Source: JAVJSF01 sp040219555
GTDB taxonomy: Bacteria > Actinomycetota > Thermoleophilia > Miltoncostaeales > Miltoncostaeaceae
Assembly (NCBI GenBank): GCA_040219555.1
Contig: JAVJSF010000009.1
Coordinates: forward strand, 372,001-436,000
Reading direction: 5' to 3'
Length of the DNA: 64,000 nucleotides
A program made the translations under genes and the position numbers. Under the pieces are notes generated by a model. That model made no database searches. It saw only the letters and a program-made list of their open reading frames with translations, and was not told where the DNA came from. This document shows positions 42,116 to 53,044 of this stretch, in pieces (the stretch's first letter is position 1; each line of letters opens with the position of its first letter).

Positions 42116-43519
42116 ATGCCCGCCATCCCCGCAACCCAGCCCGAGCGCGACCACGTGTGGCAGGAGGTGCGCGAGCGGCTGCACGCGACCCTGAACGACC
42201 AGACCTTCACCTTCGCCTTCGCCGGCGCCCGGGCGGTGGAGCTGACCCCGGAGCGCATGGTCCTGGCGGTGGAGACCGAACTGCTGCGCCAGTGGATCCG
42301 CCAGCGCTACCTGCCACTGGTGCGCGACGCCCTGTTCGAGGTCACCGGATCGGATCTGCAGGTGGACGTGGTGGTCCAGGCCCCCGAGGCCGGCGCTCCG
42401 GACGCCGACCGCGCGCGCGCCTCGGGCCCCGAGCGCGCCGCCGCCGCGCCGCCCGCTCCGGTGGCCCCGCCGCGCCGCCCCCGGGGGCTTCAGCCGCGCT
42501 TCACCTTCGAGGCGTTCGTCACCGGCCCGTCCAACCGTTTCGCCCAGGCCGCGGCCCTCGCCGTGGCCGAGCAGCCCGCGCGCGCCTACAACCCCTTCTT
42601 CGTCTACGGCGGCGTCGGGCTGGGCAAGACCCACCTCCTGCACGCCATCGGCCATTTCGTCGCCGCCAACCACCCCGAGCTGCTGCTGACTTACGTCTCG
42701 GTGGAGACCTTCACGAACGAGTTCATCAACGCCCTGCGGGATGGGGGGATGAGCTCGTTCAAGGACCGCTACCGCAGCACGGACATCCTCCTGATCGACG
42801 ACATCCAGTCGCTGGCCGGACGCGAGCAGACCCAGGAGGAGTTCTTCCACACCTTCAACGCGCTGCACGACAGCGGCAAGCAGATCGTGATCAGCTCCGA
42901 CCGCCCGCCCAAGGCGATCGCCACCCTCGAGGACCGCCTGCGGAGCCGCTTCGAGATGGGCCTGATCACCGATGTGCAGCCGCCCGATCTCGAGACGCGC
43001 ATCGCCATCCTCCAGAAGCGGGTCCGCGCCGACGGCTACGAGGTGCACGACCCGGAGGTACTCACCTTCATCGCCACGCGCGTGTCCACCAACGTGCGCG
43101 CCCTCGAGGGCGCCCTGACCCGCGTGGTGGCACACGGCTCCATCGCCGGCCAGAAGGTCACCGTCGAGCTGGCGGACGAGGTGCTGAAGGACCTCTTCCC
43201 CGCCGACGAGGGCGGCGTACGCATCGAGGTCGTCCAGAGCGAGGTGTGCCGCTACTACGGGGTCACCATGGACGAGCTCCTCAGCGACAAGCGCACCCGG
43301 CGCATCGTGGGCCCCCGCCAGATGGCGATGTACCTGGCGCGCGAGCTCACCGACGCCTCGCTGCCCGCCATCGGGCGGGCCTTCGGAGGCCGCGACCACA
43401 CCACGGTCATGTACGCCGTCCAGAAGATCTCCGACCAGATGGGTGGCGAGGGTGAGGTCCTGACCGCTGTCCAGACGCTCACCTCGCGCCTCACCGGCCG
43501 CGGGCCGGCCGGTAGATGA
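42116..43519 (+). CDS. dnaA: chromosomal replication initiator DnaA
   Basis: A 467-residue initiator. Domain I is at 1-85, followed by a Pro/Ala-rich linker at about 95-120. The AAA+ domain begins RFTFEAFVTGPSNRFA and has Walker A GGVGLGKTHLL, Walker B ILLIDDIQ and RLRSRFEMGL with the Arg finger region. Domain IV carries the DnaA-box signature GRDHTTVMYAVQKI. It opens the origin at the boxes just upstream. A strong hairpin follows the stop codon directly, separating it from dnaN transcription. Confidence 0.97.
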   Translation: MPAIPATQPERDHVWQEVRERLHATLNDQTFTFAFAGARAVELTPERMVLAVETELLRQWIRQRYLPLVRDALFEVTGSDLQVDVVVQAPEAGAPDADRARASGPERAAAAPPAPVAPPRRPRGLQPRFTFEAFVTGPSNRFAQAAALAVAEQPARAYNPFFVYGGVGLGKTHLLHAIGHFVAANHPELLLTYVSVETFTNEFINALRDGGMSSFKDRYRSTDILLIDDIQSLAGREQTQEEFFHTFNALHDSGKQIVISSDRPPKAIATLEDRLRSRFEMGLITDVQPPDLETRIAILQKRVRADGYEVHDPEVLTFIATRVSTNVRALEGALTRVVAHGSIAGQKVTVELADEVLKDLFPADEGGVRIEVVQSEVCRYYGVTMDELLSDKRTRRIVGPRQMAMYLARELTDASLPAIGRAFGGRDHTTVMYAVQKISDQMGGEGEVLTAVQTLTSRLTGRGPAGR

Positions 43520-43555
43520 CACTGGGGAGAGCGTGTGCGCCCTCTCCCCAGTGTC
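43518..43555 (+). terminator. hairpin terminator after dnaA
   Basis: A perfect 14-base inverted repeat (GACACTGGGGAGAG with CTCTCCCCAGTGTC) flanks a ten-base loop at 43532-43541 and begins inside the dnaA stop codon. No T tract follows, so it may terminate by an L-shaped mechanism or protect the mRNA end. Confidence 0.7.
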
Positions 43556-43837
43556 CCCCGCCCACACCCGCGGCCCCCGTCCACGGGCCGCCGGTGTGGA
43601 GGGACGACACCGCGGAACGCCGGCCCTCCACCGCCGCACCCACAGCCAGAATCTCGCTACGAGCAGGGAAGAACTGCGACGCCCCCCAGCATCCACACCC
43701 CCTACGACGTTGACTGTGACCAGTTCTTTCTCTCTTTCTCTTAAAGGCAGCGCCACCCCTCTGTGGGGAGAACGCGGCCGGGTGGGCGTGACACGCTGCT
43801 CCCCCCGCCTGCGCCCTCCATCGGCTAGGGTCGATCC
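43556..43837. other. dnaA-dnaN intergenic region with degenerate DnaA boxes and a pyrimidine tract
   Basis: The 318-base gap between the dnaA stop and the dnaN start has only near-match DnaA boxes: TGTGGAGGG (43595), GCATCCACA (43689) and TGTGGGGAG (43762). It also has an unusual 19-base pure pyrimidine run at 43724-43742 preceded by TTGACT (43710-43715). It could be a second origin sub-region or DNA-unwinding element. No coding sequence is evident. Confidence 0.5.
43826..43831 (+). promoter_or_regulatory. candidate -10 box (TAGGGT) for dnaN
   Basis: The hexamer ends six bases before the GTG start, consistent with a leaderless dnaN transcript. Confidence 0.45.
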
Positions 43838-44938
43838 GTGCGTCTGAGCTCCCAGCGCGATGCCCTCGCCGCCGCCCTCGCCGTGACCGGCCGGGTCGCC
43901 TCATCCAAGAGCACGATCCAGGTCCTCTCCCACGTCCTGGTGCGCGCCGACGAGGGGCGCTGCGAGGTGGCCGCCACCGACATGGAACTGTCGCTGCGGG
44001 TGCCCCTCGCGGCCACGGTCGAGGAACCGGGGGCCGTGGTGCTGCCGCGCCTGGCCGGCGACATCGTGCGCTCGATGGCCGACGGGGTCGTGACCGTCGA
44101 TCACCGCGCAAACGAGGGCGTGGTGAACATCACCGGCGGCGGATCGGCGTTCTCCCTCAACTGCCTCCAGGCCGGCGACTTCCCCGAGTTGCCCGCCGAC
44201 GAGGGCACCGGGCTCGACATCCCCACCGACCGGCTGGCGGACTCCATCGACCGCGTGGCCAGGGCGGCGTCGCGCGACGACACCCGGCCAGTCCTCACCG
44301 GGGTCCACATGCGTATCGCCGGCGACGGCCTGACCCTGGTGGCCACCGACTCGTACCGGCTCGCCGTGTGCCAGTCGGACTTGGAGGAGCCGCCGGCCGA
44401 TCCCCGTGAGGCGATCATCCCGGCGCGTGCGCTCTCGGAGGTGTCGCGCCTGGCGGGCGTGGCCAAGCCGGAGGCGATCACCCTGGTCCTCACGGAGTCC
44501 CTCGCGCTGTTCCGTATCGGCGACCTGCGCCTCACCAGCCGGATCATCGACGGGCAGTTCCCGGACCACCGCCAACTGGTGCCCGAGACCTTCGAGCACG
44601 ACATCACCTTCGATCGCGGTGAGTTGCTGGCGGTCCTCGGGCGCATCGCGGTCCTGGCCCAGCGCAACACGCCGGTCAGGCTGGCGTTCGCCGAGGGCGA
44701 GGTCCGGGTGTCGACGGTCAGCGATCAGGTGGGCGAGGGGCACGAGGTGGTGCCGGTCGCCTTCGCCGGTGAGCCGATCGAGATGGGCTTCAACGTCGAG
44801 TTCCTCCGCGCCGGTGTGGAGAGCATCCGCGGCGACACCGTGGCGCTGGGCCTCATCAGCCCCCTGCGCCCGGGGCTCCTGCGGGGGGAGGGCGACGGTT
44901 TCCGTTACCTCCTCATGCCGATCCGCCTCAACGGGTAG
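43838..44938 (+). CDS. dnaN: DNA polymerase III sliding clamp (beta subunit)
   Basis: A 366-residue clamp with three repeated domains. It begins RLSSQRDALAAALAVTGRV, has LNCLQAGDFPELP and DDTRPVLTGVHM, and ends with LMPIRLNG, the usual clamp C terminus (MP[MV]R). It tethers polymerase to DNA. GTG start lies six bases after a TAGGGT box, and recF follows 21 bases downstream. Confidence 0.96.
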   Translation: MRLSSQRDALAAALAVTGRVASSKSTIQVLSHVLVRADEGRCEVAATDMELSLRVPLAATVEEPGAVVLPRLAGDIVRSMADGVVTVDHRANEGVVNITGGGSAFSLNCLQAGDFPELPADEGTGLDIPTDRLADSIDRVARAASRDDTRPVLTGVHMRIAGDGLTLVATDSYRLAVCQSDLEEPPADPREAIIPARALSEVSRLAGVAKPEAITLVLTESLALFRIGDLRLTSRIIDGQFPDHRQLVPETFEHDITFDRGELLAVLGRIAVLAQRNTPVRLAFAEGEVRVSTVSDQVGEGHEVVPVAFAGEPIEMGFNVEFLRAGVESIRGDTVALGLISPLRPGLLRGEGDGFRYLLMPIRLNG

Positions 44939-44959
44939 GGCCCGCCCGGCGGTCCGGCG

Positions 44960-46084
44960 GTGAGCGGAGACCCCGCCTGGGCCGTCCGGCGCCTGGAGGT
45001 CGCCGATGTGCGTTCCTGGCATCGCGACGAGCTGGAGCTGCCCACCGGTCTCGTGGTCCTCACGGGTCCCAACGGCGCGGGCAAGACATCCCTGATCGAG
45101 GCGGTCGTGTTCGGTCTCCTGGGCGTGTCCCCCCGCACGGCCCGCGAGGCCGAGATGATCCGGGCGGGTGCCGAGGCCCTCCACGTGGCGATCGAGCTCG
45201 ACGGCCCGGCGGGGCGCCGCCGGCGTGAGATCGGCTTCGCCCCCGGACGAGGCCGGCGCTTGCGGCTGGACGGCGAGCCGGTGCGCGTGCTGGCCGACTG
45301 GCGCGCCCGGGTGGTGCTCGTCTTCATGCCCGAGGAGTTGCGGGCGGTGAAGGGCCCCCCCGCGGCCCGCCGGCGGGCGCTGGACCGGGTGCTGGAGGCG
45401 GCCGAGCCCGGCTACGCGGGAGAGCTGGCCGGGTATCAGCGCGCCCTGGCCCAGCGCAACGCGCTGCTGCGCCGGGTCCGCTCCGGGGAGGCGCAGGTGG
45501 CGGGCATCGAGCCCTGGGAGCGGCAGATGGCCGAGACGGGGGCCGTGGTGGCACTCGCCAGGGCCGCCGGCGTGGATGCGCTGGCCGGCCCGTTCGCGGC
45601 GTGGCTCGAAGCGCTCGGGGGTGGCGCGGGCGGGGTGCTCGCCCTCGAGACGGACCTCCCTCGGGAGGCGGTGGCCGGCGGCACCGGCACCGTGGCCGAT
45701 CACCTGCGCGCCCGGTGGGAGGCACGCCGCCCGCGCGAGATCCAGGCCGCGCACACCCTGAGTGGACCCCATCGGGACGACCTCCTCCTGGCGTCCGCCT
45801 CCGCCGACCTGCGCAGGGTGGGGAGCCAGGGCGAGCAGCGCACCGCCGCCCTCGCCCTCTTGCTGGCCTCGCGCGACCACTTGCGCGCGCGCGGCGCTCG
45901 GCCCATCCTGCTCCTGGATGACGTGCTCAGCGAACTCGATCCCCGTCGCCGGCGCCTGCTGCTGGAGGCCGTGCGCGACGGCGGCCAGACGATCGTGACC
46001 TCGGCCGACCCGGCTATGGCGGAGGGTCTCGATCGGCCCGCCGATGCGCTGATCCGTGTGGAGGGCGGTCGCCGTGTCGGTTGA
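44960..46084 (+). CDS. recF: DNA replication/repair protein RecF
   Basis: A 374-residue SMC-like ATPase that loads RecA at gaps. Walker A GPNGAGKTSLIEAV is near residues 35-48, the signature-like region is LSGPHRDDLLL, GSQGEQRTAALALLLA follows, and Walker B is ILLLDDVLSELDPRRR. Length is normal. GTG start after a 21-base gap from dnaN. The following DciA-like gene starts 11 bases before this stop. Confidence 0.93.
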   Translation: MSGDPAWAVRRLEVADVRSWHRDELELPTGLVVLTGPNGAGKTSLIEAVVFGLLGVSPRTAREAEMIRAGAEALHVAIELDGPAGRRRREIGFAPGRGRRLRLDGEPVRVLADWRARVVLVFMPEELRAVKGPPAARRRALDRVLEAAEPGYAGELAGYQRALAQRNALLRRVRSGEAQVAGIEPWERQMAETGAVVALARAAGVDALAGPFAAWLEALGGGAGGVLALETDLPREAVAGGTGTVADHLRARWEARRPREIQAAHTLSGPHRDDLLLASASADLRRVGSQGEQRTAALALLLASRDHLRARGARPILLLDDVLSELDPRRRRLLLEAVRDGGQTIVTSADPAMAEGLDRPADALIRVEGGRRVG

Positions 46085-46604
46085 CGGGCGTCCCCGGCGG
46101 CCCTACCGCCGGCGCCGGCGCGATCCGCGCACGGCGTCGGACCTGGTTCACCGCTACGGCACCGGCGCGGGGCGCGTGGTCCGCTCCGGCGCCGGCGGGG
46201 GTGGTGTCCGCGAGTTGCGCCCCGCCTGGGTGGCGAGCGTGGGGGAGGCGGCCGCCCGGCACAGCGACCCCGTGCGCCGCAGTCGCGCCGGGGTGGTGAG
46301 CGTGGCGTGTTCGAGCGCCATGTGGGCCCAGGAGCTGATGGCACGACGCGATGAGTTGATCGAGCGTCTGCGCGCCGAGAGCGGGGACACCACCATCGCC
46401 GGGCTCCGGTTCGCGGTGGCCGACCACGCGGTGCGCGACCTCGATCCGGCCGACGCACCGACGCCGGCCCCGCGGCCCGCGCCGGCCCCCACCGCGGCCG
46501 ACCGCAGCGACGGGAAGCGGGCGGCCGAGGGCATCGACGATCCCGCCCTGCGCGAGTTGGTGGCCCGTGCCGCGGCCGCCGCGGCCGCCCGGCGACGTCT
46601 CTGA
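46074..46604 (+). CDS. DUF721 / DciA-like protein
   Basis: A 176-residue protein. A basic Arg-rich N terminus (RPRRPYRRRRRDPRT) is followed by the DUF721 core: WVASVGEAAARHSDPVR, RSRAGVVSVACSSAMWAQEL and IAGLRFAVAD. The tail is Pro/Ala-rich. DciA is the ancestral loader or activator of the replicative helicase DnaB, and its place between recF and gyrB is the usual actinobacterial one. GTG 46074 is preferred over ATG 46056, which would overlap recF further. Confidence 0.82.
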   Translation: MSVDGRPRRPYRRRRRDPRTASDLVHRYGTGAGRVVRSGAGGGGVRELRPAWVASVGEAAARHSDPVRRSRAGVVSVACSSAMWAQELMARRDELIERLRAESGDTTIAGLRFAVADHAVRDLDPADAPTPAPRPAPAPTAADRSDGKRAAEGIDDPALRELVARAAAAAAARRRL

Positions 46605-46713
46605 GGCGCCGGCCGACCCGATCGCCCGCCCGGGGGCGCAACACGGGGCCCCGGCGGCGCGGAACATCCTGCAAAGTGGGAGATTTCGAGGTGGGGCGGC
46701 CGACCATCGGTGC

Positions 46714-46719
46714 TAGGAT
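46714..46719 (+). promoter_or_regulatory. candidate extended -10 (TGCTAGGAT) for gyrB
   Basis: TAGGAT preceded by TGC stands 24 bases before the GTG start of gyrB, leaving room for the AGGAGG ribosome site at 46735-46740. Unlike many genes here, gyrB therefore appears to have a leader. Confidence 0.5.
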
Positions 46720-46743
46720 GAGGCACCCGTTCTCAGGAGGGAC

Positions 46744-49167
<2,424 letters not shown>

Positions 49168-49216
49168 GGCCACCCCGCACCGCCCGCCCCGCACCCCGAC
49201 GATCAAGGAGTAGCCG

Positions 49217-51721
49217 GTGGCAATCGATCGCCACGGGCGCATCGAGTCGCGCGAGCTCGAGCGCGAGCTCGGCTCGTCCTACCTCGACTACGCGATGAGC
49301 GTCATCGTCGGGCGGGCTCTGCCCGACGTGCGCGACGGCCTCAAGCCCGTGCAGCGCCGCGTGCTGTTCGCCATGCACGACATGGGCCTGGCGCCCGACC
49401 GCCCGTTCGTGAAGAGCGCGAACATCGTCGGCAAGGTGATGGGTGAGTACCACCCGCACGGCGACGACCCGATCTACGGCACCATGGTGCGCCTGGCCCA
49501 GGAGTTCGCCTCTCGCTACCCGCTGGTGGACGGGCAGGGGAACTTCGGCTCCTCCGAGTTCGGCCCGGCCGCGATGCGCTACACCGAGGCCCGCCTGGCA
49601 CGGATGGCCCAGGAGATGCTGCGCGACATCGACGAGGACACCGTCGATGAGGTGGCCACCTACGACGACCGCCGTAGCGAGCCGATCGTGCTGCCCGCGC
49701 GGGTGCCCAACCTGCTCATCAACGGCAGCTCCGGCATCGCGGTGGGATACGCCACCAACATCCCGCCCCACAACGTGGGCGAGGTGATCGACGCCGTCGT
49801 CGCCACCATCGACAACCCGTCGGTTGCGGTCGAGGACCTGATGAAGCACGTCAAGGGCCCGGACTTCCCGGCAGGCGGCATCATCGTCGGCCGCGCCGGC
49901 ATCCTGGACGCCTATCGCACCGGCCGCGGCCGGGTGGTGGTGCGTGGGCGCGCCCACAACGAGCCGCTCAAGCACGGGCGCAACGCCATCGTGTTCACCG
50001 AGCTGCCCTACATGGTGAACAAGTCCGAGCTGGTGGCCAAGATGGCCGATCTCGCCCAGGCGAAGGTGATCCCCGAGATCTCCGATCTGCGCGATGAGAG
50101 CGGTCGCGACGGCGTGCGGGTGGTCGTGGAGCTCAAGCGCGACGCCGTGCCGATGGTCGTGCTGAACAAGCTCTACAAGCACACCGCAGTGCAGACCACG
50201 TTCGGGGTCAACGCCATCGCCCTCGTGGACGGCGTGCCGCGCACCCTGGGTCTCAAGGAGATCGTCGGCCACTACCTGGACCACCAGCGCGATGTCATCA
50301 CGCGCCGCTCGCGCTACCGCCTCGATCGGGCCGAGGCACGCGCCCACATCCTGGAGGGGCTGCTCAAGGCGCTGGGGTATCTGGACGAGGTGATCGCCCT
50401 GATCCGCTCGGCGGCCGACCCCGAGACGGCGCGCAACGGCCTGATGAGCCGCTTCGACCTCACCGAGATCCAGGCCCGCGCCATCCTCGACCTGCGCCTG
50501 CAGCGGCTCACCCAGCTCGAGGCCGGCAAGATCCAGGCCGAGTACGACGAGCTGCAGCAGCGCATCGCCGAGCTGCGGGCCATCCTGGGCGACGAGAGCC
50601 GCGTGTTCGCGCTCATCCGCGAAGAGCTGATGGAGATCCGCGGCCGCTTCGCCGACGAGCGCCGCACCGAGATCGTCCCCGGTGAGGGCGACATCGACCT
50701 GGAGGACCTCATCGCCGAGGAGGAGATGGTCATCTCCATCTCCAACGCCGGCTACGTCAAGCGCCTCCCCGTCACCACGTACCGCGCGCAGCGACGCGGC
50801 GGCAAGGGCCTTCGCGGTGTGCGCCTGAAGGACGACGACTACATCCAGCACCTGTTCATCGCGTCCACGCACCACTACCTGCTGTTCTTCACCAACACCG
50901 GGAAGGTGTACCGCCAGAAGGTGCACGAGCTGCCCCAGGGCTCGCGCGACTCGCGCGGGCGCCACATCGCCAACGTGCTCGCGCTGCGCGAGGGCGAGGA
51001 GGTGCGGGCGGTCTTCGCCACCCGCGACTACGGCGAGGGCAAGTACCTGGTGCTGGCCACTCGCGACGGGATGGTGAAGAAGACCGAGTTCGCCTCGTAC
51101 AACACCACGCTGCGCGAGACGGGCCTGATCGCGATCACCCTGGCCGACGGCGACGAGCTGGTGGGCGTGCAGCTGACCGACGGCGACGAGGACCTGCTGG
51201 TGGTCTCCGCGCGCGGTCAGGCGGCGCGGTTCCACGAGGACGGGGTCCGGGCCACCAGCCGCGGCACCCGGGGCGTGCGGGCCATGAACCTCGATGCCGG
51301 CGACCGGGTGCTGACCATGTGCGTGGCGCGCGACGACGACGAGCTGCTGGTGGTCACCGGCTACGGGTACGGCAAGCGCACCCCGATGGGCGACTACCCG
51401 CGCAAGGGGAGGCCCACCAAGGGAGTGCGGACCATCAAGGTCTCGGACCGCAAGGGCGAGCTGGTGATGGCCCGGCCGGTGCGCGAGGCCGAGCAGTTGC
51501 TGCTGATCTCCCAGGGCGGGCAGGTCATCCGCATCGAGGTCGCCGGCGTGCGCCGCACCGGGCGCTCCACCGAGGGCGTGCGGCTGATGGTGCTGCCCGA
51601 CGACGACCGGGTCTGCGGGGTGGCCTCGGTGGAGGAGAACCCCGAGGAGGCCGAGGCGGCAGAGGCCGCCGGCGCGGTGCTGGACGCCGACCCGGCGCCG
51701 GAGCCGCCGCCGGCCGAGTAG
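49217..51721 (+). CDS. gyrA: DNA gyrase subunit A
   Basis: An 834-residue gyrase subunit with the opening SYLDYAMSVIVGRALPDVRDG and the active-site Tyr in AAMRYTEARLA. The gyrase-specific GyrA box (QRRGGKG) in the C-terminal DNA-wrapping propeller distinguishes it from topoisomerase IV ParC. The tail is acidic and Ala-rich. GTG start with AGGAG at 49206-49210. It lies 49 bases after gyrB. Confidence 0.96.
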   Translation: MAIDRHGRIESRELERELGSSYLDYAMSVIVGRALPDVRDGLKPVQRRVLFAMHDMGLAPDRPFVKSANIVGKVMGEYHPHGDDPIYGTMVRLAQEFASRYPLVDGQGNFGSSEFGPAAMRYTEARLARMAQEMLRDIDEDTVDEVATYDDRRSEPIVLPARVPNLLINGSSGIAVGYATNIPPHNVGEVIDAVVATIDNPSVAVEDLMKHVKGPDFPAGGIIVGRAGILDAYRTGRGRVVVRGRAHNEPLKHGRNAIVFTELPYMVNKSELVAKMADLAQAKVIPEISDLRDESGRDGVRVVVELKRDAVPMVVLNKLYKHTAVQTTFGVNAIALVDGVPRTLGLKEIVGHYLDHQRDVITRRSRYRLDRAEARAHILEGLLKALGYLDEVIALIRSAADPETARNGLMSRFDLTEIQARAILDLRLQRLTQLEAGKIQAEYDELQQRIAELRAILGDESRVFALIREELMEIRGRFADERRTEIVPGEGDIDLEDLIAEEEMVISISNAGYVKRLPVTTYRAQRRGGKGLRGVRLKDDDYIQHLFIASTHHYLLFFTNTGKVYRQKVHELPQGSRDSRGRHIANVLALREGEEVRAVFATRDYGEGKYLVLATRDGMVKKTEFASYNTTLRETGLIAITLADGDELVGVQLTDGDEDLLVVSARGQAARFHEDGVRATSRGTRGVRAMNLDAGDRVLTMCVARDDDELLVVTGYGYGKRTPMGDYPRKGRPTKGVRTIKVSDRKGELVMARPVREAEQLLLISQGGQVIRIEVAGVRRTGRSTEGVRLMVLPDDDRVCGVASVEENPEEAEAAEAAGAVLDADPAPEPPPAE

Positions 51722-51752
51722 GCCCTGCGGGGTCCCGGCGGGACGCGCCCGG

Positions 51753-52190
51753 TCAAGCCGGCGGCGCGTCCCCCAGGGCCTGGGCGATGTCGAGCGTGGA
51801 GATGACCCCCACCGGCCGGCCCGAGTCGTTCGCCACCACGATCAGGTGGTGGGCGCCGAGGGTCCGCATGTCGTGGGCGGCGGTGGCCAGCGTCGCCCCG
51901 GCCGGGATGCTGTGGGCCGGCGGGCCGGCCACCTCCACCACCGGGCGCAGCGGGTCGCCCCCGTCCAGCGCCGCCACCAGATCCAGGTCGGTCAGGACCC
52001 CCACGATGGGGGGCTCATCGCCCTCGCCCCCGCCGGCCGCGCCCAGCACGGCCAGCGCATGGATGCGCCCGGCCACCATCTCCCGGGCGGCGGAGGCCAG
52101 GTCCATCGACCCCTCGACCGCACGGATGGGGCTGCTCATGGCGTCGGCGACGCGCCAGTTGGCCAGATCGGGGTGCGCGGGGGTATCCAT
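51753..52190 (-). CDS. two-CBS-domain protein
   Basis: A 145-residue protein composed almost entirely of a CBS pair (Bateman module). The first unit is VADAMSSPIRAVEGSMDLAS to VGVLTDLDLVAAL, and the second is AHSIPAGATLATAAHDM to GVISTLDIAQAL. Such modules sense adenine nucleotides or act as partner-binding domains. A Gly-rich insertion interrupts the first unit. It is convergent with gyrA. ATG 52190 preferred over GTG 52196. Confidence 0.8.
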   Translation of the reverse strand: MDTPAHPDLANWRVADAMSSPIRAVEGSMDLASAAREMVAGRIHALAVLGAAGGGEGDEPPIVGVLTDLDLVAALDGGDPLRPVVEVAGPPAHSIPAGATLATAAHDMRTLGAHHLIVVANDSGRPVGVISTLDIAQALGDAPPA

Positions 52191-52250
52191 GCCCACAGTG
52201 TGACCCCTCCCGCCCCCCGACTCCAGCGAGGGGCGGGCCGTGCATCCGGC

Positions 52251-53039
52251 TCAGTTCGAGCGCGTCTCGTTCGAGCCGGTCTCCTTGCCCACGAACGTCC
52301 GCAGGCCCTCCAGCAGCTCGACCGGGAACGGCATGATCAGCGTGGTGGTGCGCTCGGAGGTGCCGATCTCGTTCATGGTCTGCAGGTACCTCAGCTGCAG
52401 AGCGCCCTGCTCGGCGTTGATCACCTGGGCGGCCTGACTCAGCTTCGCGGCGGCCTCGAACTCACCGTCGGCGGCGATGACCTTCGCGCGACGCTCACGC
52501 TCGGCCTCGGCCTGACGGGCCAGCGCGCGCTGCATCGACTGGGGCAGCTCGACGTCCTTGACCTCGACGATCGACACCTTGACCCCCCACGGGTGGGTCT
52601 GCTCGTCGATGATCGTCTGAAGGCGCCCGTTGATCTGATCGCGCTCGGACAGCAACTGGTCGAGGTCGACCTGACCCAGGACGCTGCGCAGCGTCGTCTG
52701 GGAGATCTGCGAGGTGGCCACCAGGTAGTTCTCCACCTGGACGATGGCCTTCGCCGCGTCGATGACGCGGAAGTAGGCCACGGCGTTCACCTTGACGGTG
52801 ACGTTGTCCTTGGTGATGACCTCCTGGGGCGGCACGTTCAGGGTGATCGTCCGGAGGTCGACCTTCACGGCCTTGTCGATGAACGGGATCAGGATGAAGA
52901 GCCCGGGGCCCTTGATCCCGATCAGGCGACCGAGGCGGAACACAACGCCGCGCTCGTATTCGCGGGCCACCTTCACCGACGCGAACAGGAAGATGATCGC
53001 GATGATGAAGATGGTGATGATGCCGTACGCGGCGGCCAT
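52251..53039 (-). CDS. SPFH/band-7 (stomatin/slipin-like) membrane protein
   Basis: A 262-residue protein. An N-terminal TM (GIITIFIIAIIFLFA) is followed by the SPFH domain: EYERGVVFRLGRLIGIKGPG, VPPQEVITKDNVTVKVNAV, and QTTLRSVLGQVDLDQLL. A coiled-coil tail rich in Ala and Glu follows. Stomatin homologues are typically encoded next to NfeD proteases, as here, and form membrane microdomain assemblies. ATG 53039 has AGGAGG ten bases upstream; GTG 53048 would overlap the NfeD stop. Confidence 0.88.
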   Translation of the reverse strand: MAAAYGIITIFIIAIIFLFASVKVAREYERGVVFRLGRLIGIKGPGLFILIPFIDKAVKVDLRTITLNVPPQEVITKDNVTVKVNAVAYFRVIDAAKAIVQVENYLVATSQISQTTLRSVLGQVDLDQLLSERDQINGRLQTIIDEQTHPWGVKVSIVEVKDVELPQSMQRALARQAEAERERRAKVIAADGEFEAAAKLSQAAQVINAEQGALQLRYLQTMNEIGTSERTTTLIMPFPVELLEGLRTFVGKETGSNETRSN

Positions 53040-53044
53040 GTGGG

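Noticed and set aside
43710..43748. TTGACT as the -35 of a strong dnaN promoter
   Set aside because: No -10-like hexamer lies 16-18 bases downstream; the nearest candidate for dnaN is TAGGGT at 43826, far outside the spacing.
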